A stretch of DNA of 64,000 nt, taken from Nitrospinaceae bacterium. GTDB lineage: Bacteria; Nitrospinota; Nitrospinia; Nitrospinales; Nitrospinaceae. The notes below the pieces were generated by a model. The model was given only the letters and a program-made list of their open reading frames with translations, did not search any database and was not told the origin of the DNA. Each line of letters starts with the position of its first letter. The stretch's first letter is position 1. The stretch is taken from the NCBI GenBank assembly GCA_029261395.1, contig JAJDBJ010000005.1, forward strand, positions 176,800 to 240,799, given 5' to 3'. A program made the translations under genes and the position numbers. This document shows positions 36,646 through 45,389 of the stretch, one piece after another.

Positions 36646-37062
36646 ATGCCTCTTACTCTAACTCTTTCAGAAGGTGTTTTACCTGTTGGAACGGAAAAAC
36701 AAGCAATTGCTCAACTCACCGACGCCATGCTGAAATGGCACGGCCTGACCGGCAATAAGGTGATGACACCCAATATTACTGCCATGGTCAGCATACTGCC
36801 CAAGGGATCGACATTCTCAGGCGGAAAAGAGTTTTCCGGTGCCTGGGTTGAATGGAAAATCCCTTCGTTTGCGTTTACCAGTAGAGAAATTCAAAAGGGA
36901 TTCTTTGCCGATGCGACCGACATCATCCATAGGCTGTCTGGAGGAAAACAGACTAAAGATCATATTTACGTAAACGTCGTCCACGCAGTGGATGGAGCCT
37001 GGAACCTTGATGGTCAAGCGATGACCAACGAGCAGTTGGGTGATGCGATTTCTAAGGGTTAG
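36646..37062 (+). CDS. Tautomerase-family enzyme
   Basis: A 138-residue protein starting MPLTLTLSEGVLP, where the Pro after the removed Met would be the catalytic amino-terminal proline of 4-oxalocrotonate-tautomerase/MIF enzymes. An AAGGAG site precedes the ATG. The rest has the expected pattern of strand, helix with KQAIAQLTDAML, and later HIYVNVVHAVDGAWNLDG. It is regulated from the shared spacer with the TetR gene, so it probably belongs to the same detoxification or degradation response as the VOC protein. Confidence 0.75.
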   Translation: MPLTLTLSEGVLPVGTEKQAIAQLTDAMLKWHGLTGNKVMTPNITAMVSILPKGSTFSGGKEFSGAWVEWKIPSFAFTSREIQKGFFADATDIIHRLSGGKQTKDHIYVNVVHAVDGAWNLDGQAMTNEQLGDAISKG

Positions 37063-37138
37063 AGTCGCATTAGACAATGGAAAGCTTTTGTTGCCAATAA
37101 ATGCGTCGCTGGCCGAAAGGCCGGCGGCCTTATACCGT

Positions 37139-37363
37139 CTAAAGCAGTTCCTTCAGTTCATCTCGTGTCAGGTCGCAATCTCTTAGTATTCTATTCAGAA
37201 GACCGGGTCCGATGGTTTCGCCTGAGTGAACGGGCACCACTGTTATGCGACCGTCCTCATGCTTGAGCACAAAATGACTGCCCTTACTTCGAGCAATCGC
37301 AAAACCAATTTTCTGGAGAACGTTGATAAGTTTTTTGCCGGTGATCTGAGGAAGGACGGGCAC
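37139..37363 (-). CDS. hicA: HicA-type mRNA interferase toxin
   Basis: A 74-residue protein with the dsRBD-like HicA fold: TGKKLINVLQKIGFAIARSK, catalytic His30 in GSHFVLKHEDG, VVPVHSGETIGPGLLNRILR and a short tail. It starts two bases after the stop of hicB, so translation is coupled. HicA cleaves mRNA when freed from HicB. The antitoxin-first order is the less common but well-known arrangement. Confidence 0.93.
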   Translation of the reverse strand: MPVLPQITGKKLINVLQKIGFAIARSKGSHFVLKHEDGRITVVPVHSGETIGPGLLNRILRDCDLTRDELKELL

Positions 37364-37365
37364 GG

Positions 37366-37611
37366 TTACAAACTGATGCGGTAGACGCCTACGAAATCGG
37401 AGGGTTGAGGTTCATCTTTTTGAACCTCCAGATAAACTTCGATGGCTTCCCGCAGACGCTTCATCATGGTGTCGATGGTTTTGGCCTGAGTATGGCAACC
37501 GGGAAGTTCCAAAACCGAGGCAACATAGTACCCATCTGCGTCTTTCTCGACCACGGCGTTATACTCACGAGAAGCCAACCCGTCTTTTTTGAAATGAATG
37601 GACTTTTTCAT
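37366..37611 (-). CDS. hicB: HicB-type antitoxin
   Basis: An 81-residue protein with the partial RNase-H-like HicB fold: EYNAVVEKDADGYYVASVLE, then LPGCHTQAKTIDTMMKRLRE and AIEVYLEV. It lacks the C-terminal DNA-binding helix or ribbon found in longer HicB proteins, so autoregulation may need the complex. It sits directly upstream of hicA on the minus strand, next to two tRNA genes. Confidence 0.92.
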   Translation of the reverse strand: MKKSIHFKKDGLASREYNAVVEKDADGYYVASVLELPGCHTQAKTIDTMMKRLREAIEVYLEVQKDEPQPSDFVGVYRISL

Positions 37612-37734
37612 GCCTCTTAGAATATCACAAAAATGAGGAGATGGTTACCCTACACCCTCACCACTCTCACAATGGTAAGTTTTTAGAGTTTCGCAATATA
37701 TTGAAGCTAAAGGCGGGAAAAACAACGCTCAAAA

Positions 37735-37812
37735 TGGCGTCCCCAGCGGGATTTGAACCCGCGTCGCCGGCGTGAAAGGCCGGTGTCCTGGACCAGGCTA
37801 GACGATGGGGAC
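37735..37812 (-). tRNA. tRNA-Glu (anticodon TTC)
   Basis: A 78-nt cloverleaf on the minus strand. Acceptor GTCCCCA/TGGGGAC, anticodon stem CCGGC/GCCGG with loop CTTTCAC placing TTC at 34-36, T arm GCGGG-TTCAAAT-CCCGC, discriminator G and encoded CCA. It follows tRNA-Lys by 29 bases. Confidence 0.95.
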
Positions 37813-37841
37813 TGTATATGGAATATGATGTAGAAAGAAAA

Positions 37842-37917
37842 TGGTGAGCCGCGAAGGATTCGAACCTTCGACCCACGCCTTAAAAGGGCGTTGCTCTACC
37901 AGCTGAGCTAGCGGCCC
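37842..37917 (-). tRNA. tRNA-Lys (anticodon TTT)
   Basis: A 76-nt cloverleaf on the minus strand. Acceptor GGGCCGC/GCGGCTC, D arm GCTC/GAGC, anticodon stem ACGCC/GGCGT with loop CTTTTAA, T arm GAAGG-TTCGAAT-CCTTC, encoded CCA. It is the first gene of a two-tRNA unit. Confidence 0.95.
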
Positions 37918-37953
37918 GTGATGCACTCGCGTGACACACGTGAAGCGTAAGAA

Positions 37954-37980
37954 ATTATCAGACCCACCTTATCATGTCAA
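37954..37980 (-). promoter_or_regulatory. Promoter of the tRNA-Lys/tRNA-Glu unit
   Basis: On the minus strand TTGACA (37980-37975) is followed after 15 bases by GATAAT (37959-37954). The start point would fall some 30 bases before tRNA-Lys. The spacer is short, so strength is uncertain. Confidence 0.5.
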
Positions 37981-38062
37981 TGGCTTTTATTTGGCTTGAT
38001 TTTACCCCAACCCCCTCATAAAATGGCCACTTAGCGTAAACTCTCTTTCATCAAGGCCCAAC

Positions 38063-38980
38063 GTGGAAAAATCGGAACAAATCTGGATGGACGGGGCACT
38101 GGTCCCCTGGCACGAGGCAAACGTTCACGTCCTCACCCACACCCTGCATTACGGCTTCGGCGTGTTCGAAGGAATACGCTGTTACCGCACGGAAAACGGC
38201 AAATCGGCCATTTTCCGCCTGGCGGAACACGTCGACCGCCTGTTCAACTCCGCCAAAATACTGGGGATCAAGGTCCCTTTTTCAAACGAGGAAATCACCC
38301 GGGCTATCCTCGAAGTCGTCCAAGTCAACAAGCTGGAGGAGTGCTATATCCGTCCGCTGATTTTTCTGGGCGACAATAAAATGGGTTTGAATCCGGACGG
38401 CGTCAACGTCCGCGTCGCCATTGCCGCCTGGCCGTGGGGCACGTATCTGGGCGACGACGGACTCAACAAAGGCATCCGCGTCCGCACCTCCTCGTTTACG
38501 CGGCACCATGTCAACATCAGCATGACCAAGGCCAAGGCCTGCGGCTATTACATCAACTCGATCTTCGCCAAAGCCGAAGCGGTCCGCGACGGCTACGACG
38601 AGGCGATCCTGCTCGATCCCAACGGCTACGTTTCCGAAGGTTCGGGTGAAAATATATTCATCTTGTACAAGAACACTTTGATGACGCCGTCGCTGGCCAG
38701 CAGTTGCCTCGACGGCATCACCCGCGATGCGGTCTTCAGCATCTGCGAGGAGTTGAACATCCCGCTGAAGGAAGAAACGCTGACGCGTGACGAACTGTAT
38801 CTGGCCGACGAAATTTTCCTGACCGGCACCGCCGCCGAGATCACCCCCGTCCGCGAGATCGACAACCGCATCATCGGTAACGGCACCAAAGGCGACACCA
38901 CCGACCGCATCCAGAAAGCCTTCTTCGATATCGTCGGCGGCAAATCCCCCCAGTTCAAACACTGGCTCACTGAAGTTTAG
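38063..38980 (+). CDS. ilvE: Branched-chain amino acid aminotransferase
   Basis: A 305-residue fold-type IV PLP enzyme from GTG 38063. Signatures are IWMDGALVPWHEANVHVLTH, YGFGVFEGIRCYRT, the PLP Lys (about 158) in MTKAKACGYYINS, EAILLDPNGYVSEGSGENIF and FLTGTAAEITPVREID. It transfers amino groups between branched-chain amino acids and 2-oxoglutarate, the last step of Ile, Val and Leu synthesis. It stands alone, without ilv biosynthetic neighbours, and is followed by a spacer of about 280 bases with no visible gene. Confidence 0.95.
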   Translation: MEKSEQIWMDGALVPWHEANVHVLTHTLHYGFGVFEGIRCYRTENGKSAIFRLAEHVDRLFNSAKILGIKVPFSNEEITRAILEVVQVNKLEECYIRPLIFLGDNKMGLNPDGVNVRVAIAAWPWGTYLGDDGLNKGIRVRTSSFTRHHVNISMTKAKACGYYINSIFAKAEAVRDGYDEAILLDPNGYVSEGSGENIFILYKNTLMTPSLASSCLDGITRDAVFSICEELNIPLKEETLTRDELYLADEIFLTGTAAEITPVREIDNRIIGNGTKGDTTDRIQKAFFDIVGGKSPQFKHWLTEV

Positions 38981-39257
38981 CCAAGCCTCATCCAGAGCAA
39001 ATGTTTCCTGTTTCCTATTCTCTCTCGGTTTTTATTTTTGCAATTCCTCCGGTTTCTCTCCGTCCCATGTGCTCTCTGTGGTTAAAACCCAGTTTCTGCC
39101 TTAAAATTAGTCAATAATCCGATGGAAAGCTTGATTTATTGATACCAAAATGATAGGTTTTTCATAGGCAGTTAAATCTGCTAAAAATTTAAGCGATTCT
39201 TGAAGGGCCGGGTCTCTTCTCTAACATAATTTGATTAATTTTCTGGAGTTCTGAAGT

Positions 39258-39650
39258 ATGCCTATCTACGAATACGAATGTGCAAAATGCGGGGGTGTCT
39301 TCGAGTTGATCCACGCGGTCAGCGCCGACCCCCCTAAAAAATGCGAAACCAAGGGATGCAAGGGCAAGCCGCGGCGGATGGTGTCGGCTGGTGGATTTAT
39401 CCTGAAAGGCGACGGCTGGTACGCCAACGATTACCCTTCGGAGTCCCGCAAAAAAGGCTGGGAATCTGAAAGTTCACAGGGCAAGCCTGCAGCTCCTGCC
39501 GAGTCGAAATCGGAAGGCAGTCCGGCATCGGACAAAGTTCCGGCTCCTGCCGCTAAAGCCAAACCCAAACCTGCGGCCAAGGCGAGCAGTAAAAACCCGT
39601 ACTCGGGCACCAAATCGAAAACCTCCAAAAAGAAAAAGGCGTCCAAGTAA
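39258..39650 (+). CDS. FmdB-type zinc-ribbon protein with basic tail
   Basis: A 130-residue protein. Residues 1-45 form the FmdB/CxxC_CxxC regulatory zinc ribbon: MPIYEYECAKCGGVFELIH, then KKCETKGCKGKPRRM. The middle is GGFILKGDGWYANDYP, typical of the family, and the last 70 residues are a low-complexity Lys/Ala/Pro/Ser tail. The role is thought regulatory in some methylotrophs but is generally unknown. It ends 19 bases before the histidine kinase gene and could share its transcript. Confidence 0.85.
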   Translation: MPIYEYECAKCGGVFELIHAVSADPPKKCETKGCKGKPRRMVSAGGFILKGDGWYANDYPSESRKKGWESESSQGKPAAPAESKSEGSPASDKVPAPAAKAKPKPAAKASSKNPYSGTKSKTSKKKKASK

Positions 39651-39669
39651 ACGGCGTTCCGGTTATGCG

Positions 39670-40752
39670 ATGGATGGCAGCTCCAATTTTTTTGAACACA
39701 TCTTTTCCTCTTTCATTGACGGGGTGGTTCTAGTGCCTCCAAACGGAACCGTCGAAAAGGCCAATCCAGCTATTGAGGAAATGTTTCGTTCATCCATCGA
39801 GTCTTTAACGGACAAACCTTTGACAGAACTTTTTTCCGAGCAATCGGAAATCAACGCAAAGGTTCAGGAAACGTTGACGAGCGGCATTTCGTTTCGCGAT
39901 GTTCGGGGCCAGGGTTACCGTAAAACCAGCCACTCCACTTTCCCGGTCAGCGTCACCGTGTCGCCCTACATGAACAACGGCGTCCCGGCACAGGGTGCGG
40001 TATTACATGTACGGGACATGAGCCTGTTTAAGGAACTGGAGGAAAGCTCGAAGCGGATGGACGAATTATCCCACCTGGGTGTGTTGTCCCTCGGCATGGC
40101 GCACGAGATTAAAAATCCTCTCGTCGCCATCAGCGGATCGGCCCAACTGTTGCGCAAGCGTTTGCCGGACCAGCATCACAAGTTCCTCGACGTCGTCATC
40201 AAGGAATCGGATCGCATCAACCGCATGATGGAGCGCATGCTGGACTTCGCCCGGCCTACGCAGTTGGAGCTCAAACTGCTCAACATCCATCAGATCCTGG
40301 AAGAAATTTTACTGTTGGAAAAAAAGAACGGACACGCGAATATCCAGTTCATCCAGAATTACGATCCCAGCCTGCCACAGGTGGAGGGCGATGAGGATCA
40401 ATTGAAGCAGGTGTTTCTCAACCTGATACGCAACGCTCAGGAGGCCATGCCCGAAGGCGGAACACTGGAACTCCTCACGCGGATTCATTCCAATTACACG
40501 GTTAAAACGGAGATCCACCCCAATTCCCGGCAGGCCATTCTGGTGGAAATCAGGGATTCCGGCCCCGGCATTGGAGCGGAGGATTTGAACAATATATTCA
40601 CCCCCTTTCACACCACCAAGAGCAAGGGAAGCGGGCTCGGCCTGCCGCTGTCCCTGAAAATTGTCGAGAACCATAAAGGCAAAATGAGTGTGCAATCGGA
40701 AATCGGGAAAGGTACACGGGCTCAGGTGTTCCTGCCCGTGGAACAAGGATAG
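39670..40752 (+). CDS. NtrB/AtoS-type PAS histidine kinase
   Basis: A 360-residue soluble kinase. A PAS domain covers about 8-125 (DGVVLVPPNGTVEKANPAIE, ending in a PAC-like VLHVRDMSLFKELEE). The phospho-acceptor His145 lies in LGMAHEIKNPLVAISG. The ATPase domain has N-box NLIRNAQEAMPEGG, DSGPGIGAEDLNNIF and GSGLGLPLSLKIVENHKG. There is no membrane segment, so it senses a cytoplasmic signal. The sigma-54 response regulator begins two bases after its stop, so the pair is coupled. Confidence 0.93.
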   Translation: MDGSSNFFEHIFSSFIDGVVLVPPNGTVEKANPAIEEMFRSSIESLTDKPLTELFSEQSEINAKVQETLTSGISFRDVRGQGYRKTSHSTFPVSVTVSPYMNNGVPAQGAVLHVRDMSLFKELEESSKRMDELSHLGVLSLGMAHEIKNPLVAISGSAQLLRKRLPDQHHKFLDVVIKESDRINRMMERMLDFARPTQLELKLLNIHQILEEILLLEKKNGHANIQFIQNYDPSLPQVEGDEDQLKQVFLNLIRNAQEAMPEGGTLELLTRIHSNYTVKTEIHPNSRQAILVEIRDSGPGIGAEDLNNIFTPFHTTKSKGSGLGLPLSLKIVENHKGKMSVQSEIGKGTRAQVFLPVEQG

Positions 40753-40754
40753 CC

Positions 40755-42209
40755 ATGCCCCCTGAAAATAAAATTTTGATCGTCGATGACGAAGAAAACA
40801 TCCGCTGGGTCTTCGCGCAGGCGCTGGAGGAAAAACCACTGACCGTCCATACCGCCGCCAGTGCTGAGGAAGCGCTCGAAAAATTAGCGAATCACAATTA
40901 CCTGCTCGTCTTCACCGACATCTTTATGCCGGGGATGGGTGGCATGGACCTGTTGGATCATATCAAAAGCCAGCAACCGCACACGCACGTCATCGTCATG
41001 ACCGCTCAGGACACCATGAACAACACGATTCTGGCCATGCGCAAGGGCGCGTACGACTACATCAGCAAGCCGTTCGACTTCGACGAAATTTATGGCTTGA
41101 TCGACAAGGTCACGGCAAGCTCCCAAGTGACTCCCCCCCAGGAGGAGGTGTCCGTCACCCCCAATGATTTTTCGATGGATGACATCGTCGGCAAAAGCAA
41201 AGCCATGCAGGACATATTCAAAACCATCGGCAAGGCCGCCGTGACCCAGCTTCCCGTGTTGATCACCGGTGAAAGCGGAACCGGCAAGGAAATGGTGGCG
41301 CGCGCGCTTCATTTTTATTCAGACCGCGCCGAGCGTCCCTTTATTTTCATCAATTGCGCCGCCATATCACGCGAACTGCTGGAGTCCGAACTGTTCGGCC
41401 ACGAGAAAGGCGCCTTCACCGGTGCGGTGGAAGCCAAAAAGGGGAAATTTGAACTGGCTCACAACGGAACCATCCTGCTCGATGAAATTGGCGATATGGA
41501 AATCGCCCTGCAAGCCAAGATTCTGAGAGTGTTGCAGAACAATGAATTTTACCGGGTGGGCGGCAAAGAACCTCGCCGGGTAGACGTGCGGGTAATCGCC
41601 GCCACCAATCAGAACCTTCCGGAGCTCATGGATCAGAAACGGTTCCGCGAAGACTTGTACCACCGGCTCAATGTCATCAATATCCATTTGCCGCCACTCA
41701 GGGAGCGGGCGGAGGATGTTCCTCTGCTGGCCAACTTTTTTCTGAAAAAGTTTTCAGAGGAACTGACACGAAGCCAGGTCTTCCTGTCTCCTGAAATAGA
41801 ACAGGCCTTCAAAAATTATCAATGGCCGGGCAACATCCGCGAATTGGAAAACGTGATCAAGCGCGGAATGGTGTTGGCGTCGAGTGGCCCCCTGCTGTTG
41901 GAACACCTGCCGCTCGCCCTGCAGACCGCCCCGCCCACGACGGAATTGGTAGACATCGCCTGGGACGCGGAAATGAATCCGTTGGTGAAAAGCTTCCTCA
42001 AGGATCATTTTGACAGCGGGAAAGGCCAACTACACGATCTATTGATCGAAACGGCGGAAAAACATTTGTTCGAGCAGTTGCTCGAGATAAACCGAGGCAA
42101 CCAGGTCGCCACCGCCAAGGATCTTGGGATTAACCGAAACACGCTCAAGCGAAAAATCGATGCCATGAACATCGAACCGAAAAAAAAGAAAGAAAAACCT
42201 TCTCTCTGA
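40755..42209 (+). CDS. Sigma-54-dependent response regulator (NtrC/AtoC type)
   Basis: A 484-residue activator. The receiver domain has IVDDEEN, the phospho-site Asp55 in VFTDIFMPGMGG and Lys in YISKPFDFDE. The AAA+ domain has Walker A GESGTGKEMVARALH, the sigma-54-contacting ELFGHEKGAFTGA, LLDEIGDMEI and the R-finger region RFREDLYHRLNV. The C-terminal Fis-type helix-turn-helix is LLEINRGNQVATAKDLGINR. All residues for activating sigma-54 promoters look intact. The downstream deacylase genes are the likely local targets or operon partners. Confidence 0.95.
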   Translation: MPPENKILIVDDEENIRWVFAQALEEKPLTVHTAASAEEALEKLANHNYLLVFTDIFMPGMGGMDLLDHIKSQQPHTHVIVMTAQDTMNNTILAMRKGAYDYISKPFDFDEIYGLIDKVTASSQVTPPQEEVSVTPNDFSMDDIVGKSKAMQDIFKTIGKAAVTQLPVLITGESGTGKEMVARALHFYSDRAERPFIFINCAAISRELLESELFGHEKGAFTGAVEAKKGKFELAHNGTILLDEIGDMEIALQAKILRVLQNNEFYRVGGKEPRRVDVRVIAATNQNLPELMDQKRFREDLYHRLNVINIHLPPLRERAEDVPLLANFFLKKFSEELTRSQVFLSPEIEQAFKNYQWPGNIRELENVIKRGMVLASSGPLLLEHLPLALQTAPPTTELVDIAWDAEMNPLVKSFLKDHFDSGKGQLHDLLIETAEKHLFEQLLEINRGNQVATAKDLGINRNTLKRKIDAMNIEPKKKKEKPSL

Positions 42210-42239
42210 TACTCTGAATCGATTCAGCCGGAGCCGATC

Positions 42240-43208
42240 TTGAAAACCCAGACCCTTCTTTCCCGTGCCAGCCCGTTGGGTGCACCCTTGAACATTGTCA
42301 AACAAACGTTCCCGGCGCATCGAGGGAAACCGGTCCAACGCGTCTCGTTTGTTTCCGGCCTGCACGGGGATGAGTTTGAAGGCCTGTACCTGTGCCACCG
42401 CCTGATCCAAGCCCTGCGCCAAATCCAGGAGATACAGCCGGAAGTCTTCAAGGGTGAGGTTCATATTGTCCCGGCGGCCAACCCGCCGGCGCTGAACCAG
42501 GGCACCCGCTTGTGGCCGTTTTATGGGTCCGACATGAACCGCATGATGGGTCCGCATCCCGGAGCATCGATCCCCGTTCAAATGTCTCGGGAAATATTCA
42601 ATAACTTAAAGGAAAGTTCCGACCTGGTGGTGGACGTCCACGCTTCCAACCTTCACCTCAAGGAATTGCCGCAGATAAGAATCATTGAGGAGTTTTCCGA
42701 AGAACTGCTTCCTTTGGCCTTGCAGACCCACACCGATATCGTCTGGATTCATCCCATGGCAGGAGTGTTCGAATCCACTCTCGGCTACAACCTGAACAAA
42801 TTAAATATTCCCACTCTCGTGATTGAAACCGGAACCGGCCTGCGTATCGAACCGGATTTTGTGGACCGTTTATTTCATGGCATGATGCGCCTGCTTCATC
42901 ACCAGGGAGTATTGGCGTCGTTACCCTCTGATATACCATCGATGCCCACCCCACAAGTGGTTTACCCGAGAGGGGTGGCCCAGGCCAGTGCGAAGCACTC
43001 CGGCCTGTTTGTCTGCCAGGTGTCGTTGGGACAACGGGTGGGAGAGGACGAAGTCATCGGTCAGGTTCTGGATCCGGTAAGAGGTGTTGTTCTGGAAGAA
43101 GTGACTGCACCGGGAAGCGGTTTGCTGTTTACCCTGCGAGAACAACCCGCTGTCCATTCGGGAACGCTACTGGCCCGGGTGGCGTTGGATCGGGAACCCA
43201 AACCGTGA
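42240..43208 (+). CDS. Succinylglutamate desuccinylase/aspartoacylase (M14-type) family hydrolase
   Basis: A 322-residue protein from TTG 42240, with GGAG about seven bases upstream. The zinc-binding carboxypeptidase-like core is intact: His42 and Glu45 in SGLHGDEFEG, His134 in VDVHASNL and catalytic Glu196 in VIETGTGLRIE. A C-terminal beta domain follows (about 235-322). The family removes acyl groups from amino acids or peptides by amide hydrolysis; the substrate here is unknown. Its stop overlaps the start of a second, degenerate copy by four bases, and it follows an NtrBC-like pair by 30 bases. Confidence 0.88.
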   Translation: MKTQTLLSRASPLGAPLNIVKQTFPAHRGKPVQRVSFVSGLHGDEFEGLYLCHRLIQALRQIQEIQPEVFKGEVHIVPAANPPALNQGTRLWPFYGSDMNRMMGPHPGASIPVQMSREIFNNLKESSDLVVDVHASNLHLKELPQIRIIEEFSEELLPLALQTHTDIVWIHPMAGVFESTLGYNLNKLNIPTLVIETGTGLRIEPDFVDRLFHGMMRLLHHQGVLASLPSDIPSMPTPQVVYPRGVAQASAKHSGLFVCQVSLGQRVGEDEVIGQVLDPVRGVVLEEVTAPGSGLLFTLREQPAVHSGTLLARVALDREPKP

Positions 43209-44173
43209 AAGAAGAAATACTCAATATCCCCACTCCCTTTGGAGAACCTCTGATCCTTTACAAAAACCAATGGGGTCCGGAAGGCGGAGAGTCTCTGTCC
43301 ATCGTTAGCGGACTGCAGGGCGACCGGCTGAACGGACTGATGGTGGCGTCGCGACTGTCCCGGTTTCTGAATGATGTCGAATCCGGGAAAGAAACCGGAT
43401 ACCAAATACGAGGGACCATTCAAATCTTCCCGGTGGTCAACTACAAAGCCTGGGAAACCGGGAACCCCATTTGGAATTTCGACAGTCAGGATGTGGATTT
43501 GACCTTTCCCGGAACGGGTGTCGGGGAGTTGACGGAGACGATCTGCAATATGGTGATTCGACATACTGCCGAATCCGATTACGGCATCATCCTGCAAACC
43601 GGGGAGAGGCATTACGAGGACGCACCCCACATCAAACTGATCGACCCCAACCGCAAGCGGCGCAACCTGGCGCGCAGTCTGGGGCTTCCTATTGGCCGGG
43701 AGGTCGCGGAGTCGCCGTCACTGGTTCTGAGCCTGGCAAAGCAATGGGACCAGATGGGACTGCATCCCTTTATCCTGTCCGCGGGAAAACCCCAAAGCTA
43801 TCACCCTCAATATAGCGATTTATTACTGGACGGAATTATCAATTTCATGAGAGCCGAGGGATTACTGAGCTATAACCGTGAAAAACCCAGCCCGCGGAAA
43901 ATGGCATTTTTTGATGCTCATAGCGAATGCCCGGTGCTGACTCGTCAAGCGGGGCTGTTTTACCCTGAGCCGGTTAACGGAACGGTCGTCGAAAAGGGAA
44001 GTAAATTAGGAGAGGTCCGTGATCTGTACGAGGGCGCTGTACTGGAAGAAGTGCATGCTCCAGAAGAAGGCTATGTGGTGACGTTAAGGGAGCATCCCAT
44101 GGTTCACGAAAATGAACTGGTGGGTATTTTATTGAGGGAGAAAAATCAGCGGTGGTTCTGGCCTTTCGGTTGA
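43205..44173 (+). CDS. M14-type deacylase paralogue lacking metal ligands (pseudoenzyme)
   Basis: A 322-residue protein of the same fold and length as the preceding gene, from a GTG that overlaps its stop (GTGA). The metal-binding and catalytic positions are all changed. The HxxE motif is Gln38...Arg41 in VSGLQGDRLNG, the second His is Gln131 in IILQTGERHY, and the catalytic Glu is replaced in FILSAGKPQS. The C-terminal beta domain (VLEEVHAPEEGYVVTLREHP) remains very similar to that of its neighbour. The loss with a full-length frame suggests a non-catalytic partner, such as a subunit or sensor, rather than decay. Confidence 0.85.
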   Translation: MKEEILNIPTPFGEPLILYKNQWGPEGGESLSIVSGLQGDRLNGLMVASRLSRFLNDVESGKETGYQIRGTIQIFPVVNYKAWETGNPIWNFDSQDVDLTFPGTGVGELTETICNMVIRHTAESDYGIILQTGERHYEDAPHIKLIDPNRKRRNLARSLGLPIGREVAESPSLVLSLAKQWDQMGLHPFILSAGKPQSYHPQYSDLLLDGIINFMRAEGLLSYNREKPSPRKMAFFDAHSECPVLTRQAGLFYPEPVNGTVVEKGSKLGEVRDLYEGAVLEEVHAPEEGYVVTLREHPMVHENELVGILLREKNQRWFWPFG

Positions 44174-44184
44174 GGCATCGTTTC

Positions 44185-44448
44185 TTATTTAACGTTCCCC
44201 AGAAAACTCAGGAAACCATACAAAGCCATACCGCCACCGACAAGATTAACAATAATACTGCGCCTCTGCATTTTTCTAACTTCGCCCCGCTTCTTCCCGT
44301 CAGCATCGATATAGGCCCACTTCAACTTGGGATCCCGCATCTTGGCCTTTTCCACGCGTTCCACCTTGGCGCACCAGCTCAGCAGAGCAATTCCGGCAAA
44401 AAACAGGACCGCACCCAAAATCTGATCGTCATTAAAAAATTGATCCAA
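44185..44448 (-). CDS. Small membrane protein of unknown function (87 aa)
   Basis: An 87-residue minus-strand protein with two hydrophobic helices (about 11-26 AVLFFAGIALLSWC and 66-84 IIVNLVGGGMALYGFLSFL). They flank a charged cytoplasmic or periplasmic loop (VERVEKAKMRDPKLKWAYID, then KKRGEVRKMQRR). It converges with the M14 paralogue, with 11 bases between stops. I recognise no family. Its helix pattern and basic loop make it credible as a real gene. Confidence 0.6.
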   Translation of the reverse strand: MDQFFNDDQILGAVLFFAGIALLSWCAKVERVEKAKMRDPKLKWAYIDADGKKRGEVRKMQRRSIIVNLVGGGMALYGFLSFLGNVK

Positions 44449-44642
44449 GCGAGCACCTCAGTATTAAAAGTTTTGCTTCTATCCAGCAACAAACACCTTG
44501 AAAAAATTATAACACAATAAAACAAAGGGATAGCCATTTTTAGCCGTTTTCGGCGGGTTGCCCGCACCCGTCGAATGCGTTAGACTTTAATAATAATATT
44601 TTTAACCACTTAGGACGGGAAGAGCCCTGACAAGGGATCCCA

Positions 44643-45389
44643 ATGGAAACCCGGATCATCGAGCAAGTCACTATCAATCAAAACTCAGCGGGATACCGGT
44701 ATTCAGTGGAGCCGTTTCTGCTCGCGCACTGGGCCTGCCCGACCGCAGGGGCCAAAATTCTGGATATTGGAACCGGCTGCGGCGTCATTCCCCTGCTCCT
44801 GGTGAGCCGCGAGGCGGACCTGGCAATCACCGCCGTCGAAATTCAAAAACCCCTGTATCAAAGTGCGCTTGATAATGTGGAAGCCAACGAGTGGTCCCAT
44901 CGCATCCAAGTACTGGAAGGGGATTTCCAGGCCGTCGCCAACGATTTGGAACCGGAATCGTTCGACTGGATTCTGAGCAATCCGCCTTACCGGAAAGTGA
45001 ACAGTGGTAAGATCAATCCCTGCCGGGAAAAAGCCCTGGCACGGCACGAACTGGCGCTGACGCTGGAGACTCTGGTCGCAACGAGCGCGCCCCTGTTAAA
45101 ACCCGGAGGCAAAATCGCGCTGGCCTACCCTTTCTACCGGCTGGAAGAAGTGATGCATCAGCTCCGGAAGATCCAGTTGAACCCAACCCGGTTTGTCCGG
45201 GTGTTCGGTCATGAAGAGGTCGCTCCAAAAATCTGTCTCGTGGAAGCAATCAAGGGGGAGGCTCCTCAACCCCCTGTGGAACAAACATTGACCATCTATC
45301 ATCCCGATGGCAGTTACACACAAACCATGCAGGAAATTTATGCTTCCTTTAATTATCCTGAGCGGTCCCACCGCCTCAGGCAAAAGTAA
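44643..45389 (+). CDS. tRNA1(Val) adenine(37)-N6 methyltransferase-like protein
   Basis: A 248-residue class I methyltransferase. The SAM-binding motif AKILDIGTGCGVIPLLL is near 37-53, and the adenine-N6 motif NPPY near 117 lies in DWILSNPPYRKVNSGK. The ordering and FRSQ-like YRYSVEPFLLAHW start match TrmN6/YfiC. It would methylate A37 of tRNA1(Val) in E. coli-like systems; other targets are possible. Its last 50 bases overlap the start of the miaA-type gene in a different frame, an unusual arrangement of two tRNA A37-modifying enzymes. Confidence 0.85.
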   Translation: METRIIEQVTINQNSAGYRYSVEPFLLAHWACPTAGAKILDIGTGCGVIPLLLVSREADLAITAVEIQKPLYQSALDNVEANEWSHRIQVLEGDFQAVANDLEPESFDWILSNPPYRKVNSGKINPCREKALARHELALTLETLVATSAPLLKPGGKIALAYPFYRLEEVMHQLRKIQLNPTRFVRVFGHEEVAPKICLVEAIKGEAPQPPVEQTLTIYHPDGSYTQTMQEIYASFNYPERSHRLRQK

